NCBI GenBank assembly: GCA_964470825.1
Contig: CAYYEF010000021.1
Span: 1 to 10,385, forward strand
DNA from: CAYYEF01 sp964470825
GTDB taxonomy: Bacteria > Patescibacteriota > Minisyncoccia > Phycocordibacterales > JAACPR01
Length of the DNA stretch: 10,385 nucleotides
Reading direction: 5' to 3'
Positions 1 through 7,282 of this stretch are shown piece by piece. The translations under genes and the position numbers were made by a program. The notes beneath the pieces are model-generated. The model worked only from the letters and a program-made list of their open reading frames with translations. It was not told the DNA's origin and searched no databases. Numbering within the stretch: the first letter of the stretch is position 1; every line of letters begins with the position of its first letter.

Positions 1-839
1 TTTAATTCCAATTCATTTATATATGCAATTACTTTTTCTACTTCAATTGATAAGTGATTAATTATATTTTCTATTGTGTTTGGATTTTTTAAATATCTAT
101 AGATTTTCTTTTCAAGATTATTTAGGTTATTAATAATTTTATCATTATGTTTTATTTTTAATGAATTAATTTTCTCATTATCAAAACCGAGTATATATAG
201 AATATCTTCACTTTTTGTTATAACAGCTGCTCCTTCCTTAATTAAATTATTGGTTCCAGTGGAATTGAAATTAAAAATTGATCCTGGTACCGCCAAAACA
301 TCTCTGTTGTAATCAAGTGCTAATCTAGATGTAATCATGGTTCCAGATTTTTCCCCAGACTCAATAACTAGAACCGCATCACAAATTCCAGCCATAAGCC
401 TATTTCTAGATGGGAACGTCCAGGGCGCCGCTACTGTTTTATTTGAAAATTCGGAAATTAAAGTGCCGCCACTTTCCAAAATTTTTATAGCCAGATTAAA
501 ATGTGCTCGAGGATAAATTACATTTTTATCAAGCCCAGATCCAGGAAATGCAATTGTGTTTATTTTGTAATCAATAGCAAAATTATGAGCTATAGAATCT
601 ATTCCATAAGCCAGTCCAGAAACAATCGTTATTGGGAAACCTTGTAGGCCTGAAATTAGATTTTTGCAAACATCTACACCGTATTCTGTATGTTTACGAG
701 GTCCAATAATACATAAAAATTTGTGTTCAGGGTTTGGTATAGAGCCTCTATAATATAGACGCTTTGGTTTATTAGAAATTTCAGTTAGTTGTTTTGGCCA
801 ATATTCATAACTTAATTTTTTAATAGGAAAATTATCCAT
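1..839 (-). CDS. dprA: DNA processing protein DprA, 3' end cut by window edge
   Basis: DprA (Smf) binds incoming single-stranded DNA in the cytoplasm during natural transformation and loads RecA on it. Reading the minus strand from the ATG at 839 gives 279 codons without a stop before the window edge. The Rossmann-like core is clear: IIGPRKHTEYG (residues 44-54), SGLAYGID (74-81), GSGLD..IYPR (100-111), GGTLISEF (124-131), FPSRNRLMAGICDAVLVIE (142-160), SGTMITSRLALD (165-176) and VLAVPG (181-186). Residues from about 240 look like the C-terminal winged-helix domain (NLEKKIYRYL...), so only a few residues should be missing. The N-terminal SAM-like domain of longer DprA proteins is absent; the protein starts about 40 residues before the core. 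The gene diverges from serS across a 66-base gap. A weak minus-strand promoter (TTTATA at 879-874, TATGTA at 856-851, 17-base spacer) ends 11 bases before the ATG, and no Shine-Dalgarno is seen. Confidence 0.95.
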   Translation of the reverse strand, partial: MDNFPIKKLSYEYWPKQLTEISNKPKRLYYRGSIPNPEHKFLCIIGPRKHTEYGVDVCKNLISGLQGFPITIVSGLAYGIDSIAHNFAIDYKINTIAFPGSGLDKNVIYPRAHFNLAIKILESGGTLISEFSNKTVAAPWTFPSRNRLMAGICDAVLVIESGEKSGTMITSRLALDYNRDVLAVPGSIFNFNSTGTNNLIKEGAAVITKSEDILYILGFDNEKINSLKIKHNDKIINNLNNLEKKIYRYLKNPNTIENIINHLSIEVEKVIAYINELEL

Positions 840-859
840 TAGCTGTAATTTACATAATT

Positions 860-868
860 TGATATGAT
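860..868 (+). promoter_or_regulatory. Candidate extended -10 promoter of serS
   Basis: The sequence TGATATGAT contains a TATGAT -10 box (863-868) preceded by the TGn extension at 860-862. No convincing -35 box lies 17 bases upstream, which is tolerable for extended -10 promoters. Transcription from about 875 would leave a leader of roughly 30 bases before the serS ATG at 906. The only purine-rich site in that leader is AAAAAGGAAC at 876-885, about 20 bases from the ATG and too far for a normal Shine-Dalgarno. Confidence 0.45.
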
Positions 869-905
869 GTTTTTATAAAAAGGAACTAAAATAAAAATAA
901 AATTT

Positions 906-2165
906 ATGCTTGATATTAAATTTATTCGTGAAAACAAAGAAGTTATAGATGCCGGCGCAAAGAAAAAACGCATTAATTTTGATGTAAACAAACTTATAGA
1001 AGTAGACGATAAACGTCGAGAACTTTTGCAAAAAATTGAAGAATTGAGAGCAAAACAAAATGAGGTTAGTCAAAAAATTCCAACCGCAAGTGATGCTGAT
1101 AAAAATATTTTTCTAGAAGAAATGAAAAATGTTAAAGCTGAACTGTCTCAATTTGAAGAACAAATAAAGCCGATAATGCATGAATGGCAATCTTTAATGC
1201 TCCAAGTTCCAAACATCCCAGATATGTCTGTACCCGAAGGTGGAGAAGGTGATTTTGTTGAAGTACGTACTTGGGGAGAAAAACCAAATTTTGATTTTAC
1301 ACCAAAAGATCATATTGATCTTGTGACTCAAAATGATATGGCTGATTTTGAGAGAGGTGTAAAAATTTCTGGTTTTCGTGGTTATATTCTAAAAAAAGAC
1401 GGAGCACTTTTGCAGTGGGCTCTAATGCAATTTGTAACAGAACAATTAGTTAAGAAGGGTTATATTCCAATGATAGTGCCCGCAATGGTAAATAAACAAA
1501 CTCTTCTTGGAACAGGATATTTACCGCAGGGTGAAGAAGATTTATACAAGACTCAAGACGAAGATTATCTTTCAGGTACAGGAGAAGTGGCAACAATGGC
1601 ATATTATAGTGATGAAGTAATTCCTAAAGAAAAACTGCCTTTAAAATTTATTAGCTTCTCAACTTGCTTTAGAAGAGAAGCGGGAAGTCATGGTAAAGAC
1701 ACAAAAGGTTTAGTTCGTGTTCATGAGTTTCAAAAATTAGAACAAGTTATTTTGTGTGAAGCTAATCACGAAGAAACTGTGAAATTCCATGAAGAACTTT
1801 TGGCAAATTCAGAAGAAATTATGCAACTTTTGAAAATTCCACACAGAGTTATTTTACTTGCTGCTGGTGATATTGGGCTTGGACAAGTTAAAAAGTATGA
1901 CATAGAAGCTTGGGTTCCAAGTCAAAACAATTATCGAGAAACTCACTCTGCTTCATATTTTCATGATTTCCAAACCCGTAGATTAAATATTAAATATGAT
2001 GATGGAGAAAAGAAAAGATATGCTCACTCATTAAATAATACCGCTATGGCTTTTCCAAGAATTCTAGTTCCAATAATTGAAAATTATCAACAACCAGATG
2101 GCAGTATTAAGGTTCCAGAAGTTTTGGTAAAATATATAGGTAAGGAATATTTAGGTAAAAACTAA
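906..2165 (+). CDS. serS: Seryl-tRNA synthetase
   Basis: This class II aminoacyl-tRNA synthetase charges tRNA-Ser (and tRNA-Sec where present) with serine in the cytoplasm, using ATP. The 419 residues match the usual length of about 420-430. The start MLDIKFIREN is the typical SerRS N-terminus. Residues about 30-100 form the charged, Leu-rich long antiparallel coiled coil that grips the tRNA long variable arm. The catalytic domain shows the serine-binding TxE element as TGE (225-227), motif 2 with FRREAGSHGKDTKGLVRVHEF (255-275), the stretch YRETHSASYFHDFQTRR (343-359), where most bacterial enzymes read like EISSxSNxxDFQARR, and motif 3 with LNNTAMAFPRILVPIIENYQ (376-395; Arg385). It is the first gene of a co-oriented series; the FtsQ-like gene follows after 31 bases with no terminator between. 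All catalytic motifs are present, so it should be active. Confidence 0.97.
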   Translation: MLDIKFIRENKEVIDAGAKKKRINFDVNKLIEVDDKRRELLQKIEELRAKQNEVSQKIPTASDADKNIFLEEMKNVKAELSQFEEQIKPIMHEWQSLMLQVPNIPDMSVPEGGEGDFVEVRTWGEKPNFDFTPKDHIDLVTQNDMADFERGVKISGFRGYILKKDGALLQWALMQFVTEQLVKKGYIPMIVPAMVNKQTLLGTGYLPQGEEDLYKTQDEDYLSGTGEVATMAYYSDEVIPKEKLPLKFISFSTCFRREAGSHGKDTKGLVRVHEFQKLEQVILCEANHEETVKFHEELLANSEEIMQLLKIPHRVILLAAGDIGLGQVKKYDIEAWVPSQNNYRETHSASYFHDFQTRRLNIKYDDGEKKRYAHSLNNTAMAFPRILVPIIENYQQPDGSIKVPEVLVKYIGKEYLGKN

Positions 2166-2196
2166 AATCATAATTTTAGATAAGCTCTTTCAAAAA

Positions 2197-2994
2197 ATGT
2201 CAGATAAAAATTATAAATCTTCAAAGTTAATAAAAAGGAAGAAAAAAATCTTCATATTTAAGATAGTAACATTTATAATTTTAACTATATTAGTCATTTC
2301 AGGTATATCATATTTTTCTAATTCTGAAATAGTAAAAATTTCTAATATTGAAATTAATGACACTAAATTTTTTGATAAAAAAGAAATATTAACAATCGTT
2401 GATGAAGAATTAAAAAATTCTCACTTAATGATTTTTGGTAAAGATAATATTTTACTACTCCCACGTCATACCATAGAGAAGAGAATTAAGGAATATCATA
2501 ATTCTATTGAAAAAGTTACTGTCAGTCTTTCTGGATTAAAGTCAATTTCTATTAATATTAAAGAATATAATCCAGTAGCTGTATGGTGTTCTGGTGAAGA
2601 GTGTTATTACATAAATGATTCTGGGCTAGTTTTTATTAAAACCTCATTTGATTATGATAAAAATTTGGTTAAGTTTCATGATTGGATTCATGATGATCCT
2701 TTAGGAAAAATATATACAGATGCTGAGACATTTAAAAAAATGATGACCCTAATTAATCTTGTTGCCAAAGTTCCTTTAAAAGTTGTTTCAGTTAATACAG
2801 AAGATGGTTTAACTTTCTTTTTATATACAGACTCCAATACTAGATTGCTTTATGAAATAAATGACGATCCTGAAGAAGTTGCTAATAATTTGAATACTGT
2901 AATTGAGAAAGATGCCATTAATCGGGCTCAGTTAAATAATATAGATTATATAGATTTAAGATTTGGTAATAAAGTCTATTACAAAATTCGCTAA
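2197..2994 (+). CDS. ftsQ: FtsQ/DivIB-like cell division protein with POTRA domain
   Basis: FtsQ is a bitopic inner-membrane protein that links early and late divisome parts and binds FtsB/FtsL at the septum. The 265-residue product has a Lys-rich cytoplasmic start (residues 1-17), one hydrophobic segment (about 18-40), and then an extracytoplasmic domain. Residues about 46-123 have POTRA form: VKISNIEINDTKFFDKKEIL, a long helix region with a RHTIEKRIKEY segment, then VTVSLSGLKSISINIKEYNPVAVW. The FtsQ beta domain follows (about 130-265), opening with CSGEECYYINDSGLVF; the Cys131/Cys136 pair could form a disulphide. Sequence identity to classical FtsQ is low, so the call rests on topology, the POTRA pattern and the IKEYNPVAVW-type junction. 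No Shine-Dalgarno or clear promoter precedes the ATG, so it is probably co-transcribed with serS. The alternative is a POTRA protein of another family. Confidence 0.8.
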   Translation: MSDKNYKSSKLIKRKKKIFIFKIVTFIILTILVISGISYFSNSEIVKISNIEINDTKFFDKKEILTIVDEELKNSHLMIFGKDNILLLPRHTIEKRIKEYHNSIEKVTVSLSGLKSISINIKEYNPVAVWCSGEECYYINDSGLVFIKTSFDYDKNLVKFHDWIHDDPLGKIYTDAETFKKMMTLINLVAKVPLKVVSVNTEDGLTFFLYTDSNTRLLYEINDDPEEVANNLNTVIEKDAINRAQLNNIDYIDLRFGNKVYYKIR

Positions 2995-3007
2995 ACGGTA
3001 TTATAAT
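2979..3007 (+). promoter_or_regulatory. Candidate promoter for the membrane protein/ATPase pair
   Basis: A perfect TATAAT lies at 3002-3007 in the 20-base gap after the FtsQ-like gene. A weak -35 (TTACAA, 2979-2984) sits upstream with a 17-base spacer. The -10 box ends 7 bases before the ATG at 3015, so the mRNA would start at or within a base or two of the start codon. The downstream ATG has no Shine-Dalgarno, which fits a leaderless message. In DNA this AT-rich a TATAAT can arise by chance. Confidence 0.45.
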
Positions 3008-3014
3008 AATAGAG

Positions 3015-3404
3015 ATGAATTTTCTTTTAATTATTCCATATTATTTTTCATGGCACTATAGCCAAGGATTCTTGGATTATTTTAGAGTTTGGAAAAATAT
3101 AGTTTGGTTTACCTGGAATTTTTTCTCAATAAAGATTTTATTAAAAACATTTTTCACGCCTTTTGAAAGACTTAAAGAGCATTATTCCGGTGGTTTGGAT
3201 ATAGAGAGTTTAGCTGCCTCAATAATTGTTACTACTATTATGAGAATAGTTGGAATGATTGCCAGGACTGCAATTATAATTACTGGTGTTATTTCTCTTA
3301 GTATCTTAATAATTGGCGGGATATTGGGGATAGTTATTTGGCTTCTCCTACCTTTTATTATTTTAGTAATGATTTTTATTAGTATAATTGCATTAGTAAA
3401 ATGA
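3015..3404 (+). CDS. Small conserved-type membrane protein upstream of the Clp-like ATPase
   Basis: The function is unknown. The 129-residue product begins with an aromatic-rich amphipathic part (residues 1-45, with FSWHYSQGFLDYFRVWKNIVWFTWNFFSI), then a short polar stretch with TFFTPFERLKEHYSGG (46-60) that looks cytoplasmic. A second conserved-looking piece follows (IESLAASIIVTTIMRIVGMIART, 63-85), and then two strongly hydrophobic segments at about 86-108 and 109-128. This pattern resembles, from memory, a small membrane family encoded next to membrane-anchored Clp-like ATPases in Candidate Phyla Radiation genomes; that resemblance is recognition, not a search. Its TGA stop overlaps the next ATG (ATGA, 3401-3404), so translation of the two genes is very likely coupled. 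The partner role is inferred from this context: it may anchor, feed or regulate the ATPase at the membrane. Confidence 0.8.
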   Translation: MNFLLIIPYYFSWHYSQGFLDYFRVWKNIVWFTWNFFSIKILLKTFFTPFERLKEHYSGGLDIESLAASIIVTTIMRIVGMIARTAIIITGVISLSILIIGGILGIVIWLLLPFIILVMIFISIIALVK

Positions 3405-5827
3405 TTAGTTTTATTGAATTAAAAAATAAGGCATCTAATTTATATCCAATAGTAATTTTAGAGTTCTATTTTAATTATAGAGTCAGATATTATATTAAAA
3501 AAATTATTTGGATTTTACTTATTATTAATTCAATTTTAATCGCCTTATCTTTTTATATAGATCCTCTAATTAATCACGTTTACACAATAAGAGCATCTTT
3601 CTTCTTAGTTTTGGCCACACTGTTATCTGTAAAATTGTTAGATGCCTTTTTCTATAGTTTATATTTTGATATTGATAATAAAACAAATTTTGAATTGGCC
3701 AGAACAGTTCATTTAAGTGATCCTGATGATTTAACAAAAAGTTTTTTTGAAAGTTATCAAGGAAAGATTATATTAATGAGGTTGGGTATTTCTAAAAAAC
3801 AATTTAAGGAATTTCTTGAATCAAGGAAAGATTATATTAATGATGTGGAATTTGAAATGGTTGAAACGGGTGGCCTAATAACAATGGCATCTTATGGTCT
3901 GGCTTTATTTAATTTAGACAAAGAATTAAAAGATTTTCTTTTTACCGCTGGAATTACTGAAAAAGAATTTATTAAAACTATTGAATGGGTTAAGAGTTCT
4001 GAAGAACAAAAAGTAGATAGGGGTGTATGGTGGACAAAAGAAAAGTTAGCAACAATTCCAAGTCTTGGTAGAAATTGGTCTTTTGGAAAGGTTTATTTAC
4101 TTGAAAAATACGGTCATACTATATTTCAAGAAAAAAATTATAGATATTTAGGAAATAAAGATAGAATTTATAAAAAATACACGGATCAATTACAAAATGT
4201 TTTATTAAAGTCTGATAGCGCGAATGCTATGATAGTGGCTTCAACTTCTGATATTGCAATGAATATCGTTTCAAGTTTGGGTCGACTGCTTATTAATGGA
4301 GAAATTAACACGGCACTTGAAGATAGAAGAATATTTATTTTAGATGGTGCTATTCTTATTGATTCTCTGAAGAGTAAAACAGAATTTGAAACAATTTTTA
4401 ATGAAATTTTAGTTCAAGCTAATAATGCTGGAAATGCTTTTGTAGTTATTCCAAGAATGCCTAGTTTTATAGATTCGGCTTTTGAAATTGGGGTTGATGT
4501 CGCTGATGTCTTATCAGAATTTTTATCCTCAAGTTCAATTCAAATAATTGGCTTGTCTGATGAACGGGGTTATCATCAAAGTCTAGAAACAAACAAAAAT
4601 TTGATGCAGCACTTTGAAAAGATTTTAATAAAACAAATTGATCAAGATAGTGCCTTATATATTTTGGAGGAAGAAGCAATGAGAATAGAGGAGCAATATA
4701 ATATATTTTTTACTTATAAATCTTTATCAAAAATTTCAGAATCAGTGGTTAGATATTTTTCAGAAGGCGAATACTCAGACAAAATTTTAGACTTGATTGA
4801 AGAAATAAAAATAAAAGCTTTAACTGATGGTGTATTCTTTGTTACAGAAAAAGAAGTTATGGATGTTGTTGCTCTTAAGACTGGCGTACCACAAGGTGTT
4901 ATCGGTGTTCAGGAAAAAGAAAAACTTTCAAGTTTAGAAGAATTACTACATACTCGTGTTATTGGACAAAACCTTGCGATAGAAGCAATTAGTAAAGCTA
5001 TTAAAAGAGCTCGTTCGGGTATTCAAAATCCTAATCGTCCAATAGGCTCTTTTCTATTTATTGGTCCAACTGGCGTTGGAAAAACAGAAACCACAAAGGC
5101 TTTGGCTCAGAGTTTTTTTGGAGATGAAAAAAATATTTTACGTTTTGATATGTCTGAATATAATTCTTCAGATGCTATAGAAAAATTAATTGGAGTTACT
5201 GGTAGTAAAAATGTTGGTACTCTTTCTTCAAGGATCAGACAAAATCAGTATGCTGTTTTATTACTAGATGAATTTGAAAAAGCAGATTCAAAAGTGCATG
5301 ATCTTTTCTTGCAGATTATAGATGAAGGAGTTTTTACAGATTCTAGGGGTGAAGAAATTAATGCTCGCAATTTAATTATTATTGCTACTTCAAATGCTGG
5401 TAGCGATTTAATTTATGAAGCCTCATTACAAAATAAAGATGTTGTTTTGATAAAAGAAAATGTAGTAAACGCAATTATTGAAAAGGGAATATTTAAACCA
5501 GAATTATTAAATCGTTTTGACGGTGTAATTTTATTTCATGCTTTGAAAGATGAACATATATCAAAAATTGCCAAATTAATGCTTCAGAAATTACAGAATC
5601 GTCTAATCGAGAAAGGAATAAAATTGGACATAAGTGATTCTCTTGTAAATTATCTTGTAGAAGTTGGTAGAAATCCTCAGTTCGGAGCCAGAGCAATGAA
5701 TAGGGCCATTCAGGATCAGGTCGAAGGTAAAATAGCAGAAGCTATTATTGACGGTATTGTGAATCAAGGTAGTTTGGTTAAATTTGATATTAATTCACAG
5801 AACAAAGAATTAGAAATTATTGTATAA
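3401..5827 (+). CDS. Membrane-anchored ClpC-like AAA+ ATPase with inactive first AAA+ module
   Basis: The 808 residues start with two hydrophobic segments (about 33-55 and 64-89), a membrane hairpin absent from ClpA/B/C. Residues 105-200 resemble a worn Clp N-domain. The first AAA+ module (about 225-470) keeps its fold, including DRRIFILDGAILIDSL and an EEAMRIEEQYNIFFTYKSLSKI segment matching the D1 small domain. It has lost Walker A (MIVASTSDIAMN at 277-288 where GxxGxGKT is expected) and Walker B (AFVVIPRMPSF at 346-356, no DE). No coiled-coil M-domain is visible. The second module is intact for ATPase work: GPTGVGKT (555-562), LLLDEFEKA (620-628), sensor 1 TSNAG (663-667), Arg finger ELLNRFD (Arg705) and sensor 2 GARAMNR (Arg764). 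The pore loop, normally GYVGY, reads GSKNVG (601-606) without its aromatic residue, and no IGF/LGF ClpP-docking tripeptide is evident. It may therefore remodel membrane or envelope proteins rather than feed ClpP. The start is coupled to the preceding gene. Confidence 0.9.
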   Translation: MISFIELKNKASNLYPIVILEFYFNYRVRYYIKKIIWILLIINSILIALSFYIDPLINHVYTIRASFFLVLATLLSVKLLDAFFYSLYFDIDNKTNFELARTVHLSDPDDLTKSFFESYQGKIILMRLGISKKQFKEFLESRKDYINDVEFEMVETGGLITMASYGLALFNLDKELKDFLFTAGITEKEFIKTIEWVKSSEEQKVDRGVWWTKEKLATIPSLGRNWSFGKVYLLEKYGHTIFQEKNYRYLGNKDRIYKKYTDQLQNVLLKSDSANAMIVASTSDIAMNIVSSLGRLLINGEINTALEDRRIFILDGAILIDSLKSKTEFETIFNEILVQANNAGNAFVVIPRMPSFIDSAFEIGVDVADVLSEFLSSSSIQIIGLSDERGYHQSLETNKNLMQHFEKILIKQIDQDSALYILEEEAMRIEEQYNIFFTYKSLSKISESVVRYFSEGEYSDKILDLIEEIKIKALTDGVFFVTEKEVMDVVALKTGVPQGVIGVQEKEKLSSLEELLHTRVIGQNLAIEAISKAIKRARSGIQNPNRPIGSFLFIGPTGVGKTETTKALAQSFFGDEKNILRFDMSEYNSSDAIEKLIGVTGSKNVGTLSSRIRQNQYAVLLLDEFEKADSKVHDLFLQIIDEGVFTDSRGEEINARNLIIIATSNAGSDLIYEASLQNKDVVLIKENVVNAIIEKGIFKPELLNRFDGVILFHALKDEHISKIAKLMLQKLQNRLIEKGIKLDISDSLVNYLVEVGRNPQFGARAMNRAIQDQVEGKIAEAIIDGIVNQGSLVKFDINSQNKELEIIV

Positions 5828-5828
5828 T
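5823..5828 (+). promoter_or_regulatory. Candidate -10 box before the wall-enzyme gene
   Basis: A perfect TATAAT spans the TAA stop codon of the ClpC-like gene (stop at 5825-5827) and ends 8 bases before the ATG at 5837. There is no Shine-Dalgarno in the gap CAGTTTTA. A transcript starting about 7 bases after the box would be leaderless. No good -35 is placed correctly; TTCACA at 5794-5799 would need a 23-base spacer. Read-through from the upstream gene is the alternative. Confidence 0.35.
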
Positions 5829-5836
5829 CAGTTTTA

Positions 5837-7282
5837 ATGAATTTTAAATTTTTCTTAGGTTTATTTGTTGCATTAATGTTTGGGCTTGCTTTCGGTCAAT
5901 CTCTTGTTTCAATAGGACAGGCTACCTATACATTGGCAATTAATAAAGTTCCACAAATAATTTCTAATAATTCAAATAGTTTTGCTTTTTGGAATAAGCA
6001 GAAAGAGCTAGGTGGTCCTTCTTCAGAAACAGATCCTGAGACCATATTTCAGTATGAAGATTTCCCTGGCAATGAACCAGATTCTCAAAATAAAGGAAAA
6101 ATTTCAGAAGACTTATCAATTCCCAAAGATGGAAAGTCTATCGTAGCTAATTTAGAGAGTATGACTCTTGATTTGTATCAAGATGGAAAAATTGTTGATA
6201 GTTTTGAAATTTTAGGAAAAGGTCGTCCCGGTACTGCTTGGGAAACACCACCAGGAGCGTTTGAGATTTTGTATAAAAAAGAAAATCATTTTTCAACTAT
6301 TGGAAAAGTGTGGATGCCATTTAGTATGCAATTTTTTGGAAACTATTTTATTCATGGTTGGCCATATTATCCAGATGGAACTCCTGTTGCAGAAGGTTAC
6401 TCAGGCGGATGTATTCGTTTGGCAAATTCAGATATGGAAAAAATTTATAATTTTGGTGATGTTGGAACCAAAACAATTGTTTTAGGTGCTACTCAAGACT
6501 CTATTGCCTTTGGAGAAAAAGGTTCATATACAATCAAAAATCAAGCTAAATTTCCAAAGATCACTGCAAAATCATATATAGTGGCTGATTTAGAATCCGG
6601 AGATGTTTTGGCTTCATATGCTGAACGTGTTCCGCTTCCAATTGCTTCGCTTTCAAAAATGATGACCGCTTTGGTATCACTGGAAACTATAAATCAATAT
6701 CAAGAAACAAAAGTTAGCCGAACCGCTTATGGAACATATGGGGCTCAAGGAAATTTAAGTACTGGAGAGAAAATAAAAATCAGTGATTTACTTTATCCTC
6801 TTCTTCTAGAATCAAGTAATGATGCCGCAGAAGTTTTGGCTGAATTTGCCGGACGAAAGTCATTTATTAAAAATATGAATGATAAGGCTGCTTCAATTGG
6901 TTTGGCTCAGACTGAATTTGAAGATCCTAGTGGCTTATCAAAAAATAATATTTCTACTGCTGAAGATCTATTTAAATTAGTTAGATATATTTATAAATAT
7001 AAAAGCTATGTTTTTGAAATTACTCGCTTAAAGGATTATTCAAACGACGATCACACTTGGTATAGCAATAGTAAATTTAGAAATGATGAAAATTATTTAG
7101 GTGGTAAAAATGGTTATACTGATGAGGCTCATCACACTTTGGTAACCCTAGTTGAATTGCCTTTAGGAGAATTTGAGAAAAGAAAAATCGCTATTATTTT
7201 ATTGAATTCTCAAAAGACTACTGAAAAAGATACTCGTGCCATTATTTTGTATTTATTAAATAACGTGTATTATACCGAGTAA
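5837..7282 (+). CDS. Secreted L,D-transpeptidase / D,D-carboxypeptidase fusion
   Basis: One exported protein carries two peptidoglycan enzymes. Residues 1-21 form a signal sequence or uncleaved anchor (MNFKFFLGLFVALMFGLAFGQ), followed by a low-complexity Asn/Ser/Pro/Glu linker (about 40-98). The YkuD-type L,D-transpeptidase domain (about 99-217) has His173 in FIHGWPYYPDG and catalytic Cys192 in YSGGCIRL; the usual SHGC is SGGC, so the His beside the catalytic Cys is Gly190. The D-Ala-D-Ala carboxypeptidase domain of family S11 (about 244-481) has SLSK (Ser271, Lys274), SSN (326-328) and KNG (424-426) in GGKNGYTDEAHHTLV, where KTG is usual. The family reactions are formation of 3-3 crosslinks or peptide anchoring by the first domain and removal of the terminal D-Ala by the second. 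No C-terminal amphipathic anchor of the DacA type is seen. The downstream dus gene overlaps the stop by one base. Confidence 0.92.
   Translation: MNFKFFLGLFVALMFGLAFGQSLVSIGQATYTLAINKVPQIISNNSNSFAFWNKQKELGGPSSETDPETIFQYEDFPGNEPDSQNKGKISEDLSIPKDGKSIVANLESMTLDLYQDGKIVDSFEILGKGRPGTAWETPPGAFEILYKKENHFSTIGKVWMPFSMQFFGNYFIHGWPYYPDGTPVAEGYSGGCIRLANSDMEKIYNFGDVGTKTIVLGATQDSIAFGEKGSYTIKNQAKFPKITAKSYIVADLESGDVLASYAERVPLPIASLSKMMTALVSLETINQYQETKVSRTAYGTYGAQGNLSTGEKIKISDLLYPLLLESSNDAAEVLAEFAGRKSFIKNMNDKAASIGLAQTEFEDPSGLSKNNISTAEDLFKLVRYIYKYKSYVFEITRLKDYSNDDHTWYSNSKFRNDENYLGGKNGYTDEAHHTLVTLVELPLGEFEKRKIAIILLNSQKTTEKDTRAIILYLLNNVYYTE

Noticed and set aside
873..1073. Minus-strand 66-codon frame covering the serS promoter and start
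   Set aside because: It lies antisense to the serS N-terminus, is a Phe/Tyr-rich translation of AT-rich DNA, and has no family signal.
3402..3404. Possible recoding of TGA as glycine, as in some Patescibacteria
   Set aside because: TGA is used here as an ordinary stop, overlapping the next ATG, and no conserved gene contains an in-frame TGA at a glycine position.
4467..4679. Minus-strand 70-codon frame inside the ClpC-like gene
   Set aside because: Antisense shadow of a clearly conserved protein; no start signals or recognisable motif. The same holds for the minus-strand frame at 5493-5696.
6261..6485. Plus-strand 74-codon frame inside the wall-enzyme gene
   Set aside because: It is an alternative frame of the L,D-transpeptidase domain, whose catalytic motifs fix the correct frame.
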